Positions 1-8,788 are shown, counted from the stretch's first letter. The stretch: DNA of 64,000 nt from Paralcaligenes ureilyticus (GCF_004346225.1 NZ_SMAJ01000004.1:267580-331579); one strand, 5' to 3'. Translations and numbers: made by a program. Notes: generated by a model not told the origin, from the sequence alone.

Positions 1-1
1 C

Positions 2-271
2 GAGCTGGGCCCGGACGGCATCCGTGTTAACGCCATTTGCCCCGGTGCGGTGGACGGCCCCCGGATTCAGGCGGTGATAGCAGCCAAGGCGAAAATGATG
101 GGCAAGCCTGCTTCCGAGGTCGAAGAGGGTTATAAGCAGCAGGCTTCGTTGAACCGGATGGTGACAGCTGAAGATATTGCGAATATGGTTGTGTTCGTAG
201 CGAGTGATTTGGCTAAAAATGTTTCGGGGCAGGCTTTGGCCGTTGACGGCAATACCGAAAAACTGCTTTGA
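2..271 (+). CDS. SDR-family oxidoreductase, C-terminal part (5' end outside window)
   Basis: An open frame enters at base 2 and gives 89 residues. They include the IRVNAICPG segment that follows the catalytic region of short-chain dehydrogenases/reductases, and the closing VFVASDLAKNVSGQALAVDG motif typical of the SDR C-terminus. These enzymes use NAD(P) to oxidise or reduce an alcohol or carbonyl. The Tyr-x3-Lys active site and the Rossmann glycines lie upstream of the window, so substrate and cofactor cannot be read. The next gene begins within about 50 bases on the same strand, so this is probably the first step of the same catabolic operon, perhaps a sugar 1-dehydrogenase (inference from context). 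Confidence 0.85.
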   Translation, partial: ELGPDGIRVNAICPGAVDGPRIQAVIAAKAKMMGKPASEVEEGYKQQASLNRMVTAEDIANMVVFVASDLAKNVSGQALAVDGNTEKLL

Positions 272-299
272 TTCCATGGCACGACCCCGTACGGTGTCA

Positions 300-1250
300 A
301 TGAAAAAGGAAAGCATCTTGAAAGTAGGGATTATTGGTGCAGGCTTGATAGGCCGTTCCTGGGCCATTGTGTTTGCGCGGGCTGGCCATGAAGTGCAACT
401 ATGGGATAAGGATAGCCGGGTCGTTAGTGGGGTACGTGACCTGATTGCGACGCAGTTGGGTGTTTTGAGCCAGCATGATCTGTTGGTTGACCAACAGGCA
501 ACCTTGGCGCGTATCCAGGTTTTCCCCGAGATTGAAGCCGCCGTGGATGGCGCCGGTTACATTCAGGAAAATCTGCCTGAAAAATTGGAAATCAAAAAGG
601 AAATCTTTCAGATGCTCGATGAGCTGTGCCCGCGGGAAACCGTGTTGGCAAGTTCGACGTCCAGCATCCCGGCGTCCTTGTTCTCCGCGGCATTGTCCAA
701 TCGGCAACGTTGTGTCGTGGCGCACCCCGTCAATCCGCCCCATTTGATTCCGTTGGTGGAGGTGTGCGGTGCGCCGTGGACCAGCGAACAGGTGGTTCAG
801 CAGACGATCGCTTTGATGGACAGCATCAAGCAAAGGCCTGTGCTGTTGAAAAAAGAAATTGAAGGCTTTGTGTTGAACAGGCTGCAGGGTGCTGTGCTCA
901 ATGAAGCCTTCAAGCTGGTCAAGCATGGCTATATGTCTGTCGATGATGTGGACACGACCATTAAAGATGGGCTGGGTCTGCGATGGGCCTTTATGGGGCC
1001 GTTCGAGACTATCGACTTGAATGCGCCCGAGGGCCTCGCTGATTATTGCCGCCGGTATGGCGGCTTGTATGAGTCCATCGCCGAGCAGCAGTCCGTTGTA
1101 GAGCCTTGGGCCGAATCGCTGATACACGACGTGGCGGCTCAACGCGAACAGGTGCTGCCGCGCGACCAGCTTCAAGAGCGGGCCGACTGGAGAGACACGA
1201 AGTTAATGGAACTGGTCAGTTTCAAGAACAAAGCAAACCTTGGCAAATAG
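300..1250 (+). CDS. 3-hydroxyacyl-CoA dehydrogenase-family NAD-dependent dehydrogenase
   Basis: A soluble dehydrogenase of about 316 residues. The Rossmann motif GIIGAGLIG lies at the N-terminus, a STSSIP segment follows, and the HPVNPPHLIPLVE signature is shared with L-carnitine dehydrogenase and L-gulonate 3-dehydrogenase (lambda-crystallin type). The C-terminal helical domain contains GFVLNRLQ. Known family members oxidise a C3 hydroxyl next to a carboxylate, giving a beta-keto acid. That fits the BKACE gene 10 bases downstream. In-frame starts are ATG 276, ATG 300 and TTG 318; TTG 318 has the best ribosome site (AGGA at 307-310), so the true start may be there. The acyl substrate is unknown; a sugar acid or carnitine-like compound are both possible. 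Confidence 0.85.
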   Translation: MKKESILKVGIIGAGLIGRSWAIVFARAGHEVQLWDKDSRVVSGVRDLIATQLGVLSQHDLLVDQQATLARIQVFPEIEAAVDGAGYIQENLPEKLEIKKEIFQMLDELCPRETVLASSTSSIPASLFSAALSNRQRCVVAHPVNPPHLIPLVEVCGAPWTSEQVVQQTIALMDSIKQRPVLLKKEIEGFVLNRLQGAVLNEAFKLVKHGYMSVDDVDTTIKDGLGLRWAFMGPFETIDLNAPEGLADYCRRYGGLYESIAEQQSVVEPWAESLIHDVAAQREQVLPRDQLQERADWRDTKLMELVSFKNKANLGK

Positions 1251-1260
1251 GAGCAAAAAC

Positions 1261-2193
1261 ATGGCGCATAAACGCAAAGTAATTATTACCTGTGCCCCAA
1301 CCGGCGCAATTCACACCCCCAGTATGTCGCCTTATCTACCCGTGACAGCCGCTGAAATTGCCAAAGCAGGCATCGATGCGGCCAAAGCGGGAGCGGCCAT
1401 TATTCATTTGCATGCGCGTGATCCGAAAGACGGCAAGCCGTCGCAGGACCCCGACTTGTTCAGGCCTTTTTTAGAGCAGATCAAAAAACATACCGACGCC
1501 ATTATCAACATTACAACGGGCGGCAGCCCGCATATGACGGTTCAGGAACGCATGCGCCCGGCCCTTGAGTTCAAGCCCGAGGTGGCGTCCTTGAATATGG
1601 GCTCGATGAACTTTGGGTTGTTTCCCATGCTGGAGCGGTTTAAAGAATTCAAGCATGACTGGGAGCGGGAGCATCTTGAAAACAGCCGCGACCTGATCTT
1701 CAAAAATACCTATCGGGATATCGAAGCGATCCTCACTGCGGGGAACGCCAATGGCACCCGGTTCGAATTTGAGTGCTACGACATTAGTCACTTGTATAAC
1801 CTGGAGTATTTTCATCGTCGAGGCCTGGCCAAAGCGCCTTTATTCGTGCAGTCCGTATTCGGTATTTTGGGCGGCATTGGGCCGCATCCTGAAGATCTCA
1901 TGCATATGCGCCGGACGGCGGATCGCTTGTTCGGAGACAACTATCAGTGGTCGATTTTGGGGGCCGGCAAAAACCAGATCCCGTTGGCGACGATAGGCGC
2001 CGCCATGGGTTCGCACGTCAGGGTCGGTTTGGAAGACTCTTTGTGGATAGGCCCGGGACAACTCGCGGCATCGAGCGCAGAGCAGGTGCAGCGGATTCGC
2101 ACCGTTCTGGAGGCGTTGAACTTCGACATCGCAACACCCGATGAGGTGCGCGAAATTCTAAGCCTGAAGGGTAAAGACAACGTTAATTTTTGA
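1261..2193 (+). CDS. beta-keto acid cleavage enzyme (BKACE, DUF849)
   Basis: 310 residues, the usual family length. BKACE enzymes condense a beta-keto acid with acetyl-CoA and split it into acetoacetate and a new acyl-CoA, using a divalent metal. The metal-site motif HLHARD is present (His about 49 and 51), as is a later acidic residue in GLEDSLW (Glu about 258) that matches the third ligand of Kce. The G-rich stretch GILGGIGPHPEDL is also characteristic. ATG 1261 is chosen over an upstream TTG because a GGAG site sits just before it, and it follows the preceding stop by 10 bases. The upstream C3 dehydrogenase would supply the 3-keto acid. The exact substrate is not readable from sequence. 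Confidence 0.9.
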   Translation: MAHKRKVIITCAPTGAIHTPSMSPYLPVTAAEIAKAGIDAAKAGAAIIHLHARDPKDGKPSQDPDLFRPFLEQIKKHTDAIINITTGGSPHMTVQERMRPALEFKPEVASLNMGSMNFGLFPMLERFKEFKHDWEREHLENSRDLIFKNTYRDIEAILTAGNANGTRFEFECYDISHLYNLEYFHRRGLAKAPLFVQSVFGILGGIGPHPEDLMHMRRTADRLFGDNYQWSILGAGKNQIPLATIGAAMGSHVRVGLEDSLWIGPGQLAASSAEQVQRIRTVLEALNFDIATPDEVREILSLKGKDNVNF

Positions 2194-2212
2194 GCTCTGA
2201 TGGCATTTCGCT

Positions 2213-2252
2213 TTCTGGCCGCCGTCTTTATTCGTCGGCCAGAACGTTTTTC
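2213..2252 (+). terminator. Rho-independent terminator after the BKACE gene
   Basis: A 9-bp perfect stem (TTCTGGCCG at 2213-2221, CGGCCAGAA at 2236-2244) with a 14-base loop is followed by CGTTTTT. It ends the plus-strand operon and overlaps the last codons of the converging regulator gene. Confidence 0.6.
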
Positions 2253-2941
2253 TTCAGGATCAACTCACTGGCGCTCATTAAGTCTGATACCAAAGCGGCC
2301 TCGGCGGCATTGGGGTCTTTTTTTCGTATGGCGGAAATCATGTTTTTGTGGTGAATTTGGGCTTCCCTGTTGGTTAGGCGGTCTGTATTGATAGCCAAAT
2401 CGTAATTCAAGACCGGGCCAATTTGCAGCCAAAGGCTTTCGATCATTTTTACAAGAGCAGGCATGTTGGACGCGCGGTAGATGGCAAAGTGCAAATTTTT
2501 GTTGAACTTTACGGCCGTCTTTCCGTCGGGGTCTTGCTTTTGCCGTTCCAGCTCGAATAGCTGTTCGTATTCGCCCATTTTTTTGAGCTCTGCCGCAGAT
2601 CGATTTATGGCCGCTTTCGAGATGGCTAACCCTTCGAGACTGATCCGTATGGTTCTCAGTTCCAGAAAACGGCTCTTGGTCATGAGGGGAACCCTGATGG
2701 CGCGATTGGGCAGGACTTCCAGTGCGTGCTCGGCAACCAGCCGCCCGACCGCTTCGCGTACGGGCATGGAGCTTGTGCCGGTAGAGTCGGCTAACCCTCG
2801 CAGGCTGAACCGCTCGCCCGGCGTTACTTGTCCTGCGATTAAGAGATCCTTTAATTCTTCATAGACTTTGTCGGAAAGTTTGCTTTTGTCTATCTTTTTT
2901 AGTCTATCGCTCAGGTTCATAGGGTGTCCGGAAGTTTGCAT
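2228..2941 (-). CDS. GntR-family (FadR/FCD type) transcriptional regulator
   Basis: 237 residues. The N-terminal winged helix-turn-helix contains KVYEELKDLLIAGQVTPGE and the recognition stretch TSSMPVREAVGRL. An all-helical FCD effector domain with the usual histidines (NKNLHFAIY, IHHKNMISAI) follows. FCD domains bind small acids through a metal. It converges on the BKACE operon and diverges from the transporter operon, so it most likely controls both in response to the imported compound or a breakdown product. A second in-frame ATG at 2920 is about as good a start, since neither has a clear ribosome site. The palindrome at 2959-2988, just upstream, is a candidate operator. Confidence 0.9.
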   Translation of the reverse strand: MQTSGHPMNLSDRLKKIDKSKLSDKVYEELKDLLIAGQVTPGERFSLRGLADSTGTSSMPVREAVGRLVAEHALEVLPNRAIRVPLMTKSRFLELRTIRISLEGLAISKAAINRSAAELKKMGEYEQLFELERQKQDPDGKTAVKFNKNLHFAIYRASNMPALVKMIESLWLQIGPVLNYDLAINTDRLTNREAQIHHKNMISAIRKKDPNAAEAALVSDLMSASELILKKNVLADE

Positions 2942-2958
2942 TGACGCTAATTCAAATC

Positions 2959-2988
2959 ATGTGTATTCTGTGATCACAGATCATACAT
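2959..2988. promoter_or_regulatory. Candidate operator for the GntR-type regulator
   Basis: A perfect 12-bp palindrome CTGTGATCACAG (2968-2979) sits inside a longer imperfect symmetry whose outer arms are ATGT and ACAT. It lies between the divergent regulator and transporter genes, 18 bases from the regulator's longer start. A second weak inverted repeat, CTGTT/AACAG, is at 3024-3041. The link to the regulator is inferred from position. Confidence 0.5.
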
Positions 2989-3067
2989 TGATGTTGCCGA
3001 TTTGAAAATAATAAATATTTAAGCTGTTGTTTTATAAACAGATTTATAACCTAAATGGAGACTTTAA

Positions 3068-4204
3068 ATGCAAATTCATAGGAAAAATCTCACAATTTTA
3101 TTGTCGTGTCTATCGCTGGTAATGGCGGCGGTGCCGTTAATGGCAAAGGCGGCAACCGCCAAGTACAAAATCTATTTGAGTATGAGTTACATCGGCAATG
3201 ATTGGCAAGCGGAAGCCGCCAACATGGTCAAGGCCATGGCGCAGACTCCGGCTCTTAAAGACAAGGTTCAACTGGAAGTGCAGGTAGCCGGCCCAAACGC
3301 GCAAAAACAAATACAGCAAATCAATGCCATGGTTCAGGCGGGCGCCCAAGCCATTGTTGTCTATCCGATTTCCCCCACGGCTTTGAATCAAGTTATAAAA
3401 AATGCATGTAGCAAGGGCGTAAAGATTTTTGCTTACGATGGCGAGGTCACCGAGCCATGCGCCCATAACGTTACGATCGATCAGAAAGAAGCGGGAACCG
3501 TTACCGCCCAATGGCTGGCTAAGAAGCTGGATGGGAAAGGCAACGTTGTGATGATTACGGGTGTTCCGGGAACGTCTGTAGACAAGCAAAGAACCGAGGC
3601 CGCAAAGGCCGTATTCGCCAAATACCCGGGTATAAAAATCGTGGGCGAAACTCCGGGGATGTGGAGCCAGGCCGTCGCCAGAACCGAGCTCTCAAAATTA
3701 ATTGCCGTCCGCGGCTGGGACAAGATAAATGGCCTTTGGATGCAGGTGGGGTGCTATACCGCCAATGCCATGCAGCTGGAGTCCGGCCGCAAGGCCAAAG
3801 ACCTTCTGCCCTGCGCCGGAGAAGGCTCTAATGGCGGGCGAGTTCAGATGCTGCCGGTGGGTACAAAAGTAGACGGTGCGCACGGCAGCTATGCCCCCCA
3901 AGGAGCGCAACGTTTTTCTTATGCGTCGCCTCCTTATTCCGGCGCGTTGGCGCTTAAGCTGGCTGTAGAGGCTCTGGATGGCAAGACCGTGCCTAATAGG
4001 GTCACGCTTCCTTTGCCGCAAATAACCAATGCCAACGTTAAGCTGTGCACCAGCGGCAGTTGGAGCGACATGAAAAACGGATGCAATACGTTTCAGCCGG
4101 CCAGCGTTAAGAACCCTGGATGGTTTGCATCGATTTATTCAGATCAGACCGAAGGTTTGGGATTAAACGCGGCGTTAAGCGCCAAGCCCGATTCATCAAA
4201 ATAA
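3068..4204 (+). CDS. Periplasmic sugar-binding protein of a CUT2-type ABC transporter
   Basis: 378 residues with an N-terminal secretion signal: charged MQIHRKN, a hydrophobic core, and a likely cut after AKA near residue 28. The mature part resembles the ribose/xylose type periplasmic-binding protein family (Peripla_BP_4): YIGNDWQAE near the start, VQAGAQAIVVYPISPTAL, and the hinge-region FAYDGEV. It delivers a sugar-like ligand to the permease. GGAG at 3057-3060 sits 7 bases before the ATG. Cysteine pairs appear in the C-terminal half (GCYTAN, LPCAG, KLCTSG, NGCNTF), which is unusual for small sugar binders and may form disulphides. It is the first gene of the transporter operon. The ligand is unknown. 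Confidence 0.9.
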   Translation: MQIHRKNLTILLSCLSLVMAAVPLMAKAATAKYKIYLSMSYIGNDWQAEAANMVKAMAQTPALKDKVQLEVQVAGPNAQKQIQQINAMVQAGAQAIVVYPISPTALNQVIKNACSKGVKIFAYDGEVTEPCAHNVTIDQKEAGTVTAQWLAKKLDGKGNVVMITGVPGTSVDKQRTEAAKAVFAKYPGIKIVGETPGMWSQAVARTELSKLIAVRGWDKINGLWMQVGCYTANAMQLESGRKAKDLLPCAGEGSNGGRVQMLPVGTKVDGAHGSYAPQGAQRFSYASPPYSGALALKLAVEALDGKTVPNRVTLPLPQITNANVKLCTSGSWSDMKNGCNTFQPASVKNPGWFASIYSDQTEGLGLNAALSAKPDSSK

Positions 4205-4213
4205 TAGTGCGTT

Positions 4214-4240
4214 GGCCTTGGGGGCGTTGTCCCCCAGGCC
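4214..4240 (+). promoter_or_regulatory. Intercistronic hairpin between binding-protein and ATPase genes
   Basis: GGCC-T-TGGGGG pairs with CCCCCA-GGCC around a CGTTGT loop (one bulged T). No T-run follows, so it is more likely an mRNA-stabilising or partial-termination hairpin that leaves more binding protein than ATPase, as is common in such operons. The function is inferred. Confidence 0.5.
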
Positions 4241-4246
4241 TGTTCA

Positions 4247-5794
4247 ATGGGTACCCCTCCTATGAATCAAAATGCCAGCGCCTTGCGCCTGACGCATGTG
4301 TCCAAAGAGTTTGGCCCTGTAAAAGCCGTTATTGACGTTTCCCTGGAAATCAGGCAGGGGCGCGTGCATGCTTTATTGGGAGAAAACGGCGCAGGCAAGT
4401 CTACGACGCTAAAGCTATTGTCAGGCTTGCTGATGCCTTCTTCCGGAAGCATTGAGGTATTCGGGCACGAGCAGACGCTGGATTCTCCCACTGTCGCCCA
4501 GTCATTAGGCATACAGACAGCTTTTCAAGAAATGACCATGCTGCCTGATTTGTCTGTCCTGGATAACATGCTCTTGCCGCGCGCCCTAACCGGGAGAACC
4601 GGGATGCTGCAGCGGTCGGTCCTAAAGAAATCCATCGCACAACACTTCGAGGAGCTTGATTTCGACTTGCCCTTGAACCTCCCGGTTGGCCGGTTGGATT
4701 TGGCGATCCAGCAAAAAATTGAGATTGCCCGGGCCGTGTATCGAAACCCGAAAATATTGCTTTTGGATGAGCCGACTTCGACGCTGTCCAGTTCGGATGT
4801 TGTCTGGCTAGGCGGCATTATCGAGAATTTGAAAAGAAAAGGCGTAACGGTCATATTCATCTCTCATCGCATGAGAGAGGTCAGGGAGTTTTGCGATGAC
4901 CTATCCATTTTAAGAAATGGCGCGCATGTTTCTACGCGGCCGGTCAGCGATTATTCGGATGATGAGGTCATCGAGTTGATTGTTGGCCGCTCGATATCGC
5001 AGGTGTATCCGAAGAAGGACGGGTTGGCGATTGACCAAAGCAAGGTTGTATTGGAACTGCAGGACATCAATGCGGGAAAGTTAAGTAACCTGAATATAGG
5101 TCTGCACAAAGGCGAAATTCTGGGTATAGCCGCCTTGCAGGGTATGGGGCAGCTGGATGTTTTCGAAATATGCTTTGGTATTCAGCAGCCTGAAAGTGGG
5201 GCGTTGCTTATCGATGGGCAGGATGTGGCTCTTTTTTCTCCCAAAGATGCGATTCGGTCTAATGTAGGAATAGGTTTTGTGCCGGAAGATCGCAAGACTG
5301 AAGGCCTTTTGCTCAATCAAAGTGGGTTGAAAAACGCCTCTTTACCCGTTTTGCAGCGGTTCAAAAAACGCGGCTATATCGATCAAGCGGATGAGGCGCA
5401 GTCCGGGGCCAAGGTATTCGACCGAATCGAATTAAGCCGGCGCGCGCTGTGGATGGACGCCAGCTCTTTTTCGGGCGGGAATCAGCAAAAAATCGTCATT
5501 GCCAAATGGCTGCTGGCTAATAGCCGGATCTTGTTGTTGTTCGATCCGGCGCGAGGCATCGATATTGGCACCAAGCATGAGCTATACCAGTTAATGGTCA
5601 ATTTCACCAAGCTGGGCGGGTCTGTATTGTTCTACTCCACCGAGATATCGGAGGTCGTCAATATGAGCGATCGTGTTCACGTGATGTACCGCGGGAAAAT
5701 AAATAAAACATTGGACGGCGCCGATATTACAGAGACCAACATTATGGAAGCGGCAATGGGTGACGCCAAAGAGCGCAAGGGTCTGGATTCATGA
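4247..5794 (+). CDS. CUT2-type sugar ABC transporter ATPase (two ABC domains, RbsA/XylG-like)
   Basis: 515 residues with two fused nucleotide-binding domains. The first has Walker A GENGAGKST, a signature-region AIQQKIEIARAV in place of the usual LSGGQ, and Walker B ILLLDEPTS. The second has FSGGNQQKIVIAKWL and a degenerate Walker B, LLLFDPARGIDIG, with no intact Walker A; this is normal for the family, where the second site is often inactive. It powers import through the fused permease downstream. ATG 4262 is an alternative start; neither has a convincing ribosome site. The stop overlaps the permease start (ATGA), showing translational coupling. Confidence 0.92.
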   Translation: MGTPPMNQNASALRLTHVSKEFGPVKAVIDVSLEIRQGRVHALLGENGAGKSTTLKLLSGLLMPSSGSIEVFGHEQTLDSPTVAQSLGIQTAFQEMTMLPDLSVLDNMLLPRALTGRTGMLQRSVLKKSIAQHFEELDFDLPLNLPVGRLDLAIQQKIEIARAVYRNPKILLLDEPTSTLSSSDVVWLGGIIENLKRKGVTVIFISHRMREVREFCDDLSILRNGAHVSTRPVSDYSDDEVIELIVGRSISQVYPKKDGLAIDQSKVVLELQDINAGKLSNLNIGLHKGEILGIAALQGMGQLDVFEICFGIQQPESGALLIDGQDVALFSPKDAIRSNVGIGFVPEDRKTEGLLLNQSGLKNASLPVLQRFKKRGYIDQADEAQSGAKVFDRIELSRRALWMDASSFSGGNQQKIVIAKWLLANSRILLLFDPARGIDIGTKHELYQLMVNFTKLGGSVLFYSTEISEVVNMSDRVHVMYRGKINKTLDGADITETNIMEAAMGDAKERKGLDS

Positions 5795-7836
5795 CTCGCG
5801 ACTCCATGGAATATACGGTGTTTCAAAGGTATGGGAGCGTATTTGCGGCATTGCTGGTGTTGATAGTGTTGCTTCTGGTGGTGGTGTCGCAAGGCTCGGG
5901 AAGCTTTAGCTATTTTGACGTGGCCTTGCTTTCGAGCGGTGGCGCTACCTTGGCTTTGGCCGCCGTGGGCGCAACCCTGGTGATCCTGACCGGTGGATTC
6001 GATTTATCGGTTGGGGCGATTATTTCCCTGGTCAATGTGGTTGTCGCCTTCGGAGTTATTCCGGAGAATTCCGGCTTTAGCCTTGTGTATGCCGTATTTT
6101 TGTCGCTTGCCGTTGGCGCATTTTGCGGCCTGGTAAACGGCATTTTGGTTGCCTATTTAAAACTGCAGTCTATTGTTGTTACCCTGTCGACCATGTTTAT
6201 TTGGCAGGGCGTGGCCTTGTTGGTGATGGACGCCCCCGGCGGGCACGTTCCGGGGGCTGTAAGCGAAACCCTGATGGGTGATTTCATTCCCGGCTTGGTG
6301 CCGGTGTCCCTGCTCTTGCTAGGGCTGTCCATGCTGTTGTGGTGCTGGATAAAAAGGACGCCATTCGGTTTGCATATCTATGCAATAGGCGGCCATCTGG
6401 AATCGGCAAAAGCCGTTGGAGTCAATGTCGGCCGCACCTGCTTTTATACCTATGTCCTGGCGGGCGCCTTTTATGGTCTGGCGGGGCTATTCCTTAGTGC
6501 GCAGACAGGGTCGGGCGATCCCCTGGTGGGCAACTCCCTGCTGCTTTCCGTGTTTGCTGCGGTGGTCGTAGGTGGCACCCGCTTGGGCGGCGGAAAAGGG
6601 GGCCCCCTGGGTTCAATCATTGGCGCTTACGTGCTGATGATCATTGTGAATATTTTGCTGATATTGAATATATCCGCCTACTTCTCCACGATTGCCCAGG
6701 GATGTGTACTGATATTTGCGGTGTTGCTAGGTTCCCTGGGCAAGGGCTCCACGTTCAACTTGTTTGTTAAGTCGTCTATTGGGCGAGTCATCGCTTATAA
6801 GCGGGGAGCTTTGGTTTCTCAAATCGACCAACAAGATAGAACCTTAAAAATAGAGCCAACGCCTGATTCCGGGCAGTTTGAAAAAATCACCTTCTTTAGA
6901 AAATACAAAAAAGATATCCGATATTCATTGCCGGCGCTGATCTGTTTTTTTGCGGTGGTGATAGCAACCCAATTTTTCCTGGGCCGTAATATCTTTGAAT
7001 GGTCGTATTGGAACGCACTGATTGTTTTATCGACCTTCCTGATCGTTTTGGCCCTGGGACAAGGCGTCGTTATTTTTACCGGCGGCCTGGATTTGTCGAT
7101 TCCATGGACGATTGGCCTGACCGCTATTTTATTCACCAGTTGGAGCCTGGGCTCCAACCATTCACTGCTTTATGCGTTACCGCTGGTTTTGCTGATAGGG
7201 GCGCTCATTGGCTTGGTCAATGGCTTGATGGTGGCGGTGCTCGGCATCTCTCCCATTGTGGCCACATTGGCATCGAATGGCATTTTGCAAGGCATTGCCC
7301 TGATTTACTCAGGAGGAACCACCAGCGGTTTCCCCCCTCCCTTGGTGGGCTGGTTGATGACCGGCAAAGTGCTGGGAGTCACCCCTATTGTTTTGTTTTT
7401 GCTGATATTCATCGTTTTTTCTGTCTATCTCTTGGGCAAAACCTCATTTGGCCGCCATGTCTATGCCGTAGGCAGCAATCAGTTAGCGGCTTATTTATCT
7501 GGCGTGCCTACCAATAGAACCCTGGTGCTTGTGTATATATTGTCCTCGGTGTGCGCGGCGATTGTGGGCGTGTTGTTAACCGGATTTTCCGGCCAGGCGA
7601 GCTTGGGTATGGGAGACGATTACCTGTTGCCGTCGATAGCCGTGATTGTGGTGGGCGGCGGGTTGATCACCGGCGGCCGGGGGCATTATTTGGGGATTCT
7701 GGCGGGCGTGTTGTTGCTGACGGCGTTGCAAGCGCTCCTGGTCGGCAGCAATTTGCCGTACGCGATTCGTCCTATCTTATTTGGAGCCGTCCTGCTTGCC
7801 GCAGTGGCGGCGTTAAAAGAAAAGCCGGTAGGTTGA
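5791..7836 (+). CDS. Fused double permease of a CUT2-type sugar ABC transporter
   Basis: 681 residues, about twice the length of an RbsC-type permease. Residues about 1-330 form one complete permease (GGFDLSVGAIISLVN, then the coupling-loop region VVVGGTRLGGGKGG). A polar linker of about 60 residues follows (near IEPTPDSGQFEKITFFRKYKKD). Residues about 390-681 form a second permease with the same landmarks (GGLDLSIPWTIGL, VVGGGLITGGRGHYLG). CUT2 systems normally use a permease homodimer or two separate subunits, so a covalently linked heterodimer is the likely arrangement. The gene overlaps the ATPase stop by 4 bases. No internal stop or frameshift is visible. Confidence 0.9.
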   Translation: MTRDSMEYTVFQRYGSVFAALLVLIVLLLVVVSQGSGSFSYFDVALLSSGGATLALAAVGATLVILTGGFDLSVGAIISLVNVVVAFGVIPENSGFSLVYAVFLSLAVGAFCGLVNGILVAYLKLQSIVVTLSTMFIWQGVALLVMDAPGGHVPGAVSETLMGDFIPGLVPVSLLLLGLSMLLWCWIKRTPFGLHIYAIGGHLESAKAVGVNVGRTCFYTYVLAGAFYGLAGLFLSAQTGSGDPLVGNSLLLSVFAAVVVGGTRLGGGKGGPLGSIIGAYVLMIIVNILLILNISAYFSTIAQGCVLIFAVLLGSLGKGSTFNLFVKSSIGRVIAYKRGALVSQIDQQDRTLKIEPTPDSGQFEKITFFRKYKKDIRYSLPALICFFAVVIATQFFLGRNIFEWSYWNALIVLSTFLIVLALGQGVVIFTGGLDLSIPWTIGLTAILFTSWSLGSNHSLLYALPLVLLIGALIGLVNGLMVAVLGISPIVATLASNGILQGIALIYSGGTTSGFPPPLVGWLMTGKVLGVTPIVLFLLIFIVFSVYLLGKTSFGRHVYAVGSNQLAAYLSGVPTNRTLVLVYILSSVCAAIVGVLLTGFSGQASLGMGDDYLLPSIAVIVVGGGLITGGRGHYLGILAGVLLLTALQALLVGSNLPYAIRPILFGAVLLAAVAALKEKPVG

Positions 7837-7912
7837 TTTCGTTCATTTGTCATGGGCCAGGATTTTTTTCGTTTTTAGACAATCAAATTTTGGCCATGTT
7901 AAGGAGGCATCT

Positions 7913-8788
7913 ATGAAGATTGATATTTTGGTCGACGTAAAAACGACCCTGGGCGAGGGGCCATTGTGGGATGTCGACGAACAGCGCTTGTATTGGGTGG
8001 ATAGCGCCGATGGCCGGATATTCCGGTCGACAGCCGACGGCCGCGAGCTACGGGCGTGGCAGGTTCCTGAAAAAATTGGATCCATGGCTTTAAGAAAAAA
8101 TGGCGGCGCGGTCGTTTCCTTGGCTAGAGGTCTGCATTTTCTTGATTTTCGGTCCGGCCTGCTGGATTTGATTATCGATCCTGAGCCCAACAGCCTGAAC
8201 AATCGATTGAATGACGGCAAAGTCGATAAGCAAGGGCGTTTTGTAGTTGGTAGCATGGATACGAAAGAAGAGGGCCCCAACGGTGCGCTATACCGCCTCG
8301 ACCCCGATCTTAGCCTGCATACCCTGGATACGAATATCATGGTTTCAAACGGTCCTTGCTGGAGTCCGGACGGCAATACTTTTTATTTTTCCGACACCTG
8401 GTCGGGCGATATATGGGCCTACGATTACGATCAAAAGACGGGCGGCATTTCCAATAAGCGAACGTTTACATCCCTTCAAGGTAAAGCATTCAAGTCTTCG
8501 GATGGCGCCACGGTCGATGCGGAGGGCTATCTTTGGAACGCGCAGGTCTATGAGGGAAACCTCGTTCGCTACGCTCCGGACGGGTCTATCGATAAAGTCA
8601 TCCCCATGCCCGTGAAAAATGTCACCAGCGTCATGTTCGGCGGACCGAACCTGGATATCCTGTACGTAACGTCCATGTCCAGGCCGCCTTTGCCCAGATT
8701 CCCTAAAGACAGTGTTTTAGGTGGAAGCGTTTTTGCAATTACGGGTTTGGGAATAAAAGGGCTGCCTGAATTCAGGTTCGCCGGATAG
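7913..8788 (+). CDS. SMP-30/gluconolactonase-family lactonase
   Basis: 291 residues forming a six-bladed beta-propeller of the SMP-30/regucalcin type. Metal-ligand motifs are visible: LGEGPLW (Glu near residue 15), the Asn of NRLNDGKVD, the SDTWSGDIWAYDYD blade, and the Asp of SSDGATVDAEGYLW. Family members open sugar lactones to aldonic acids using a divalent cation. In this operon the enzyme would act after the SDR and before the C3 dehydrogenase. The start is fixed by a strong AAGGAGG at 7901-7907 before ATG 7913; longer in-frame versions lack a site. It is the last gene of the transporter operon; REP repeats follow. Confidence 0.9.
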   Translation: MKIDILVDVKTTLGEGPLWDVDEQRLYWVDSADGRIFRSTADGRELRAWQVPEKIGSMALRKNGGAVVSLARGLHFLDFRSGLLDLIIDPEPNSLNNRLNDGKVDKQGRFVVGSMDTKEEGPNGALYRLDPDLSLHTLDTNIMVSNGPCWSPDGNTFYFSDTWSGDIWAYDYDQKTGGISNKRTFTSLQGKAFKSSDGATVDAEGYLWNAQVYEGNLVRYAPDGSIDKVIPMPVKNVTSVMFGGPNLDILYVTSMSRPPLPRFPKDSVLGGSVFAITGLGIKGLPEFRFAG

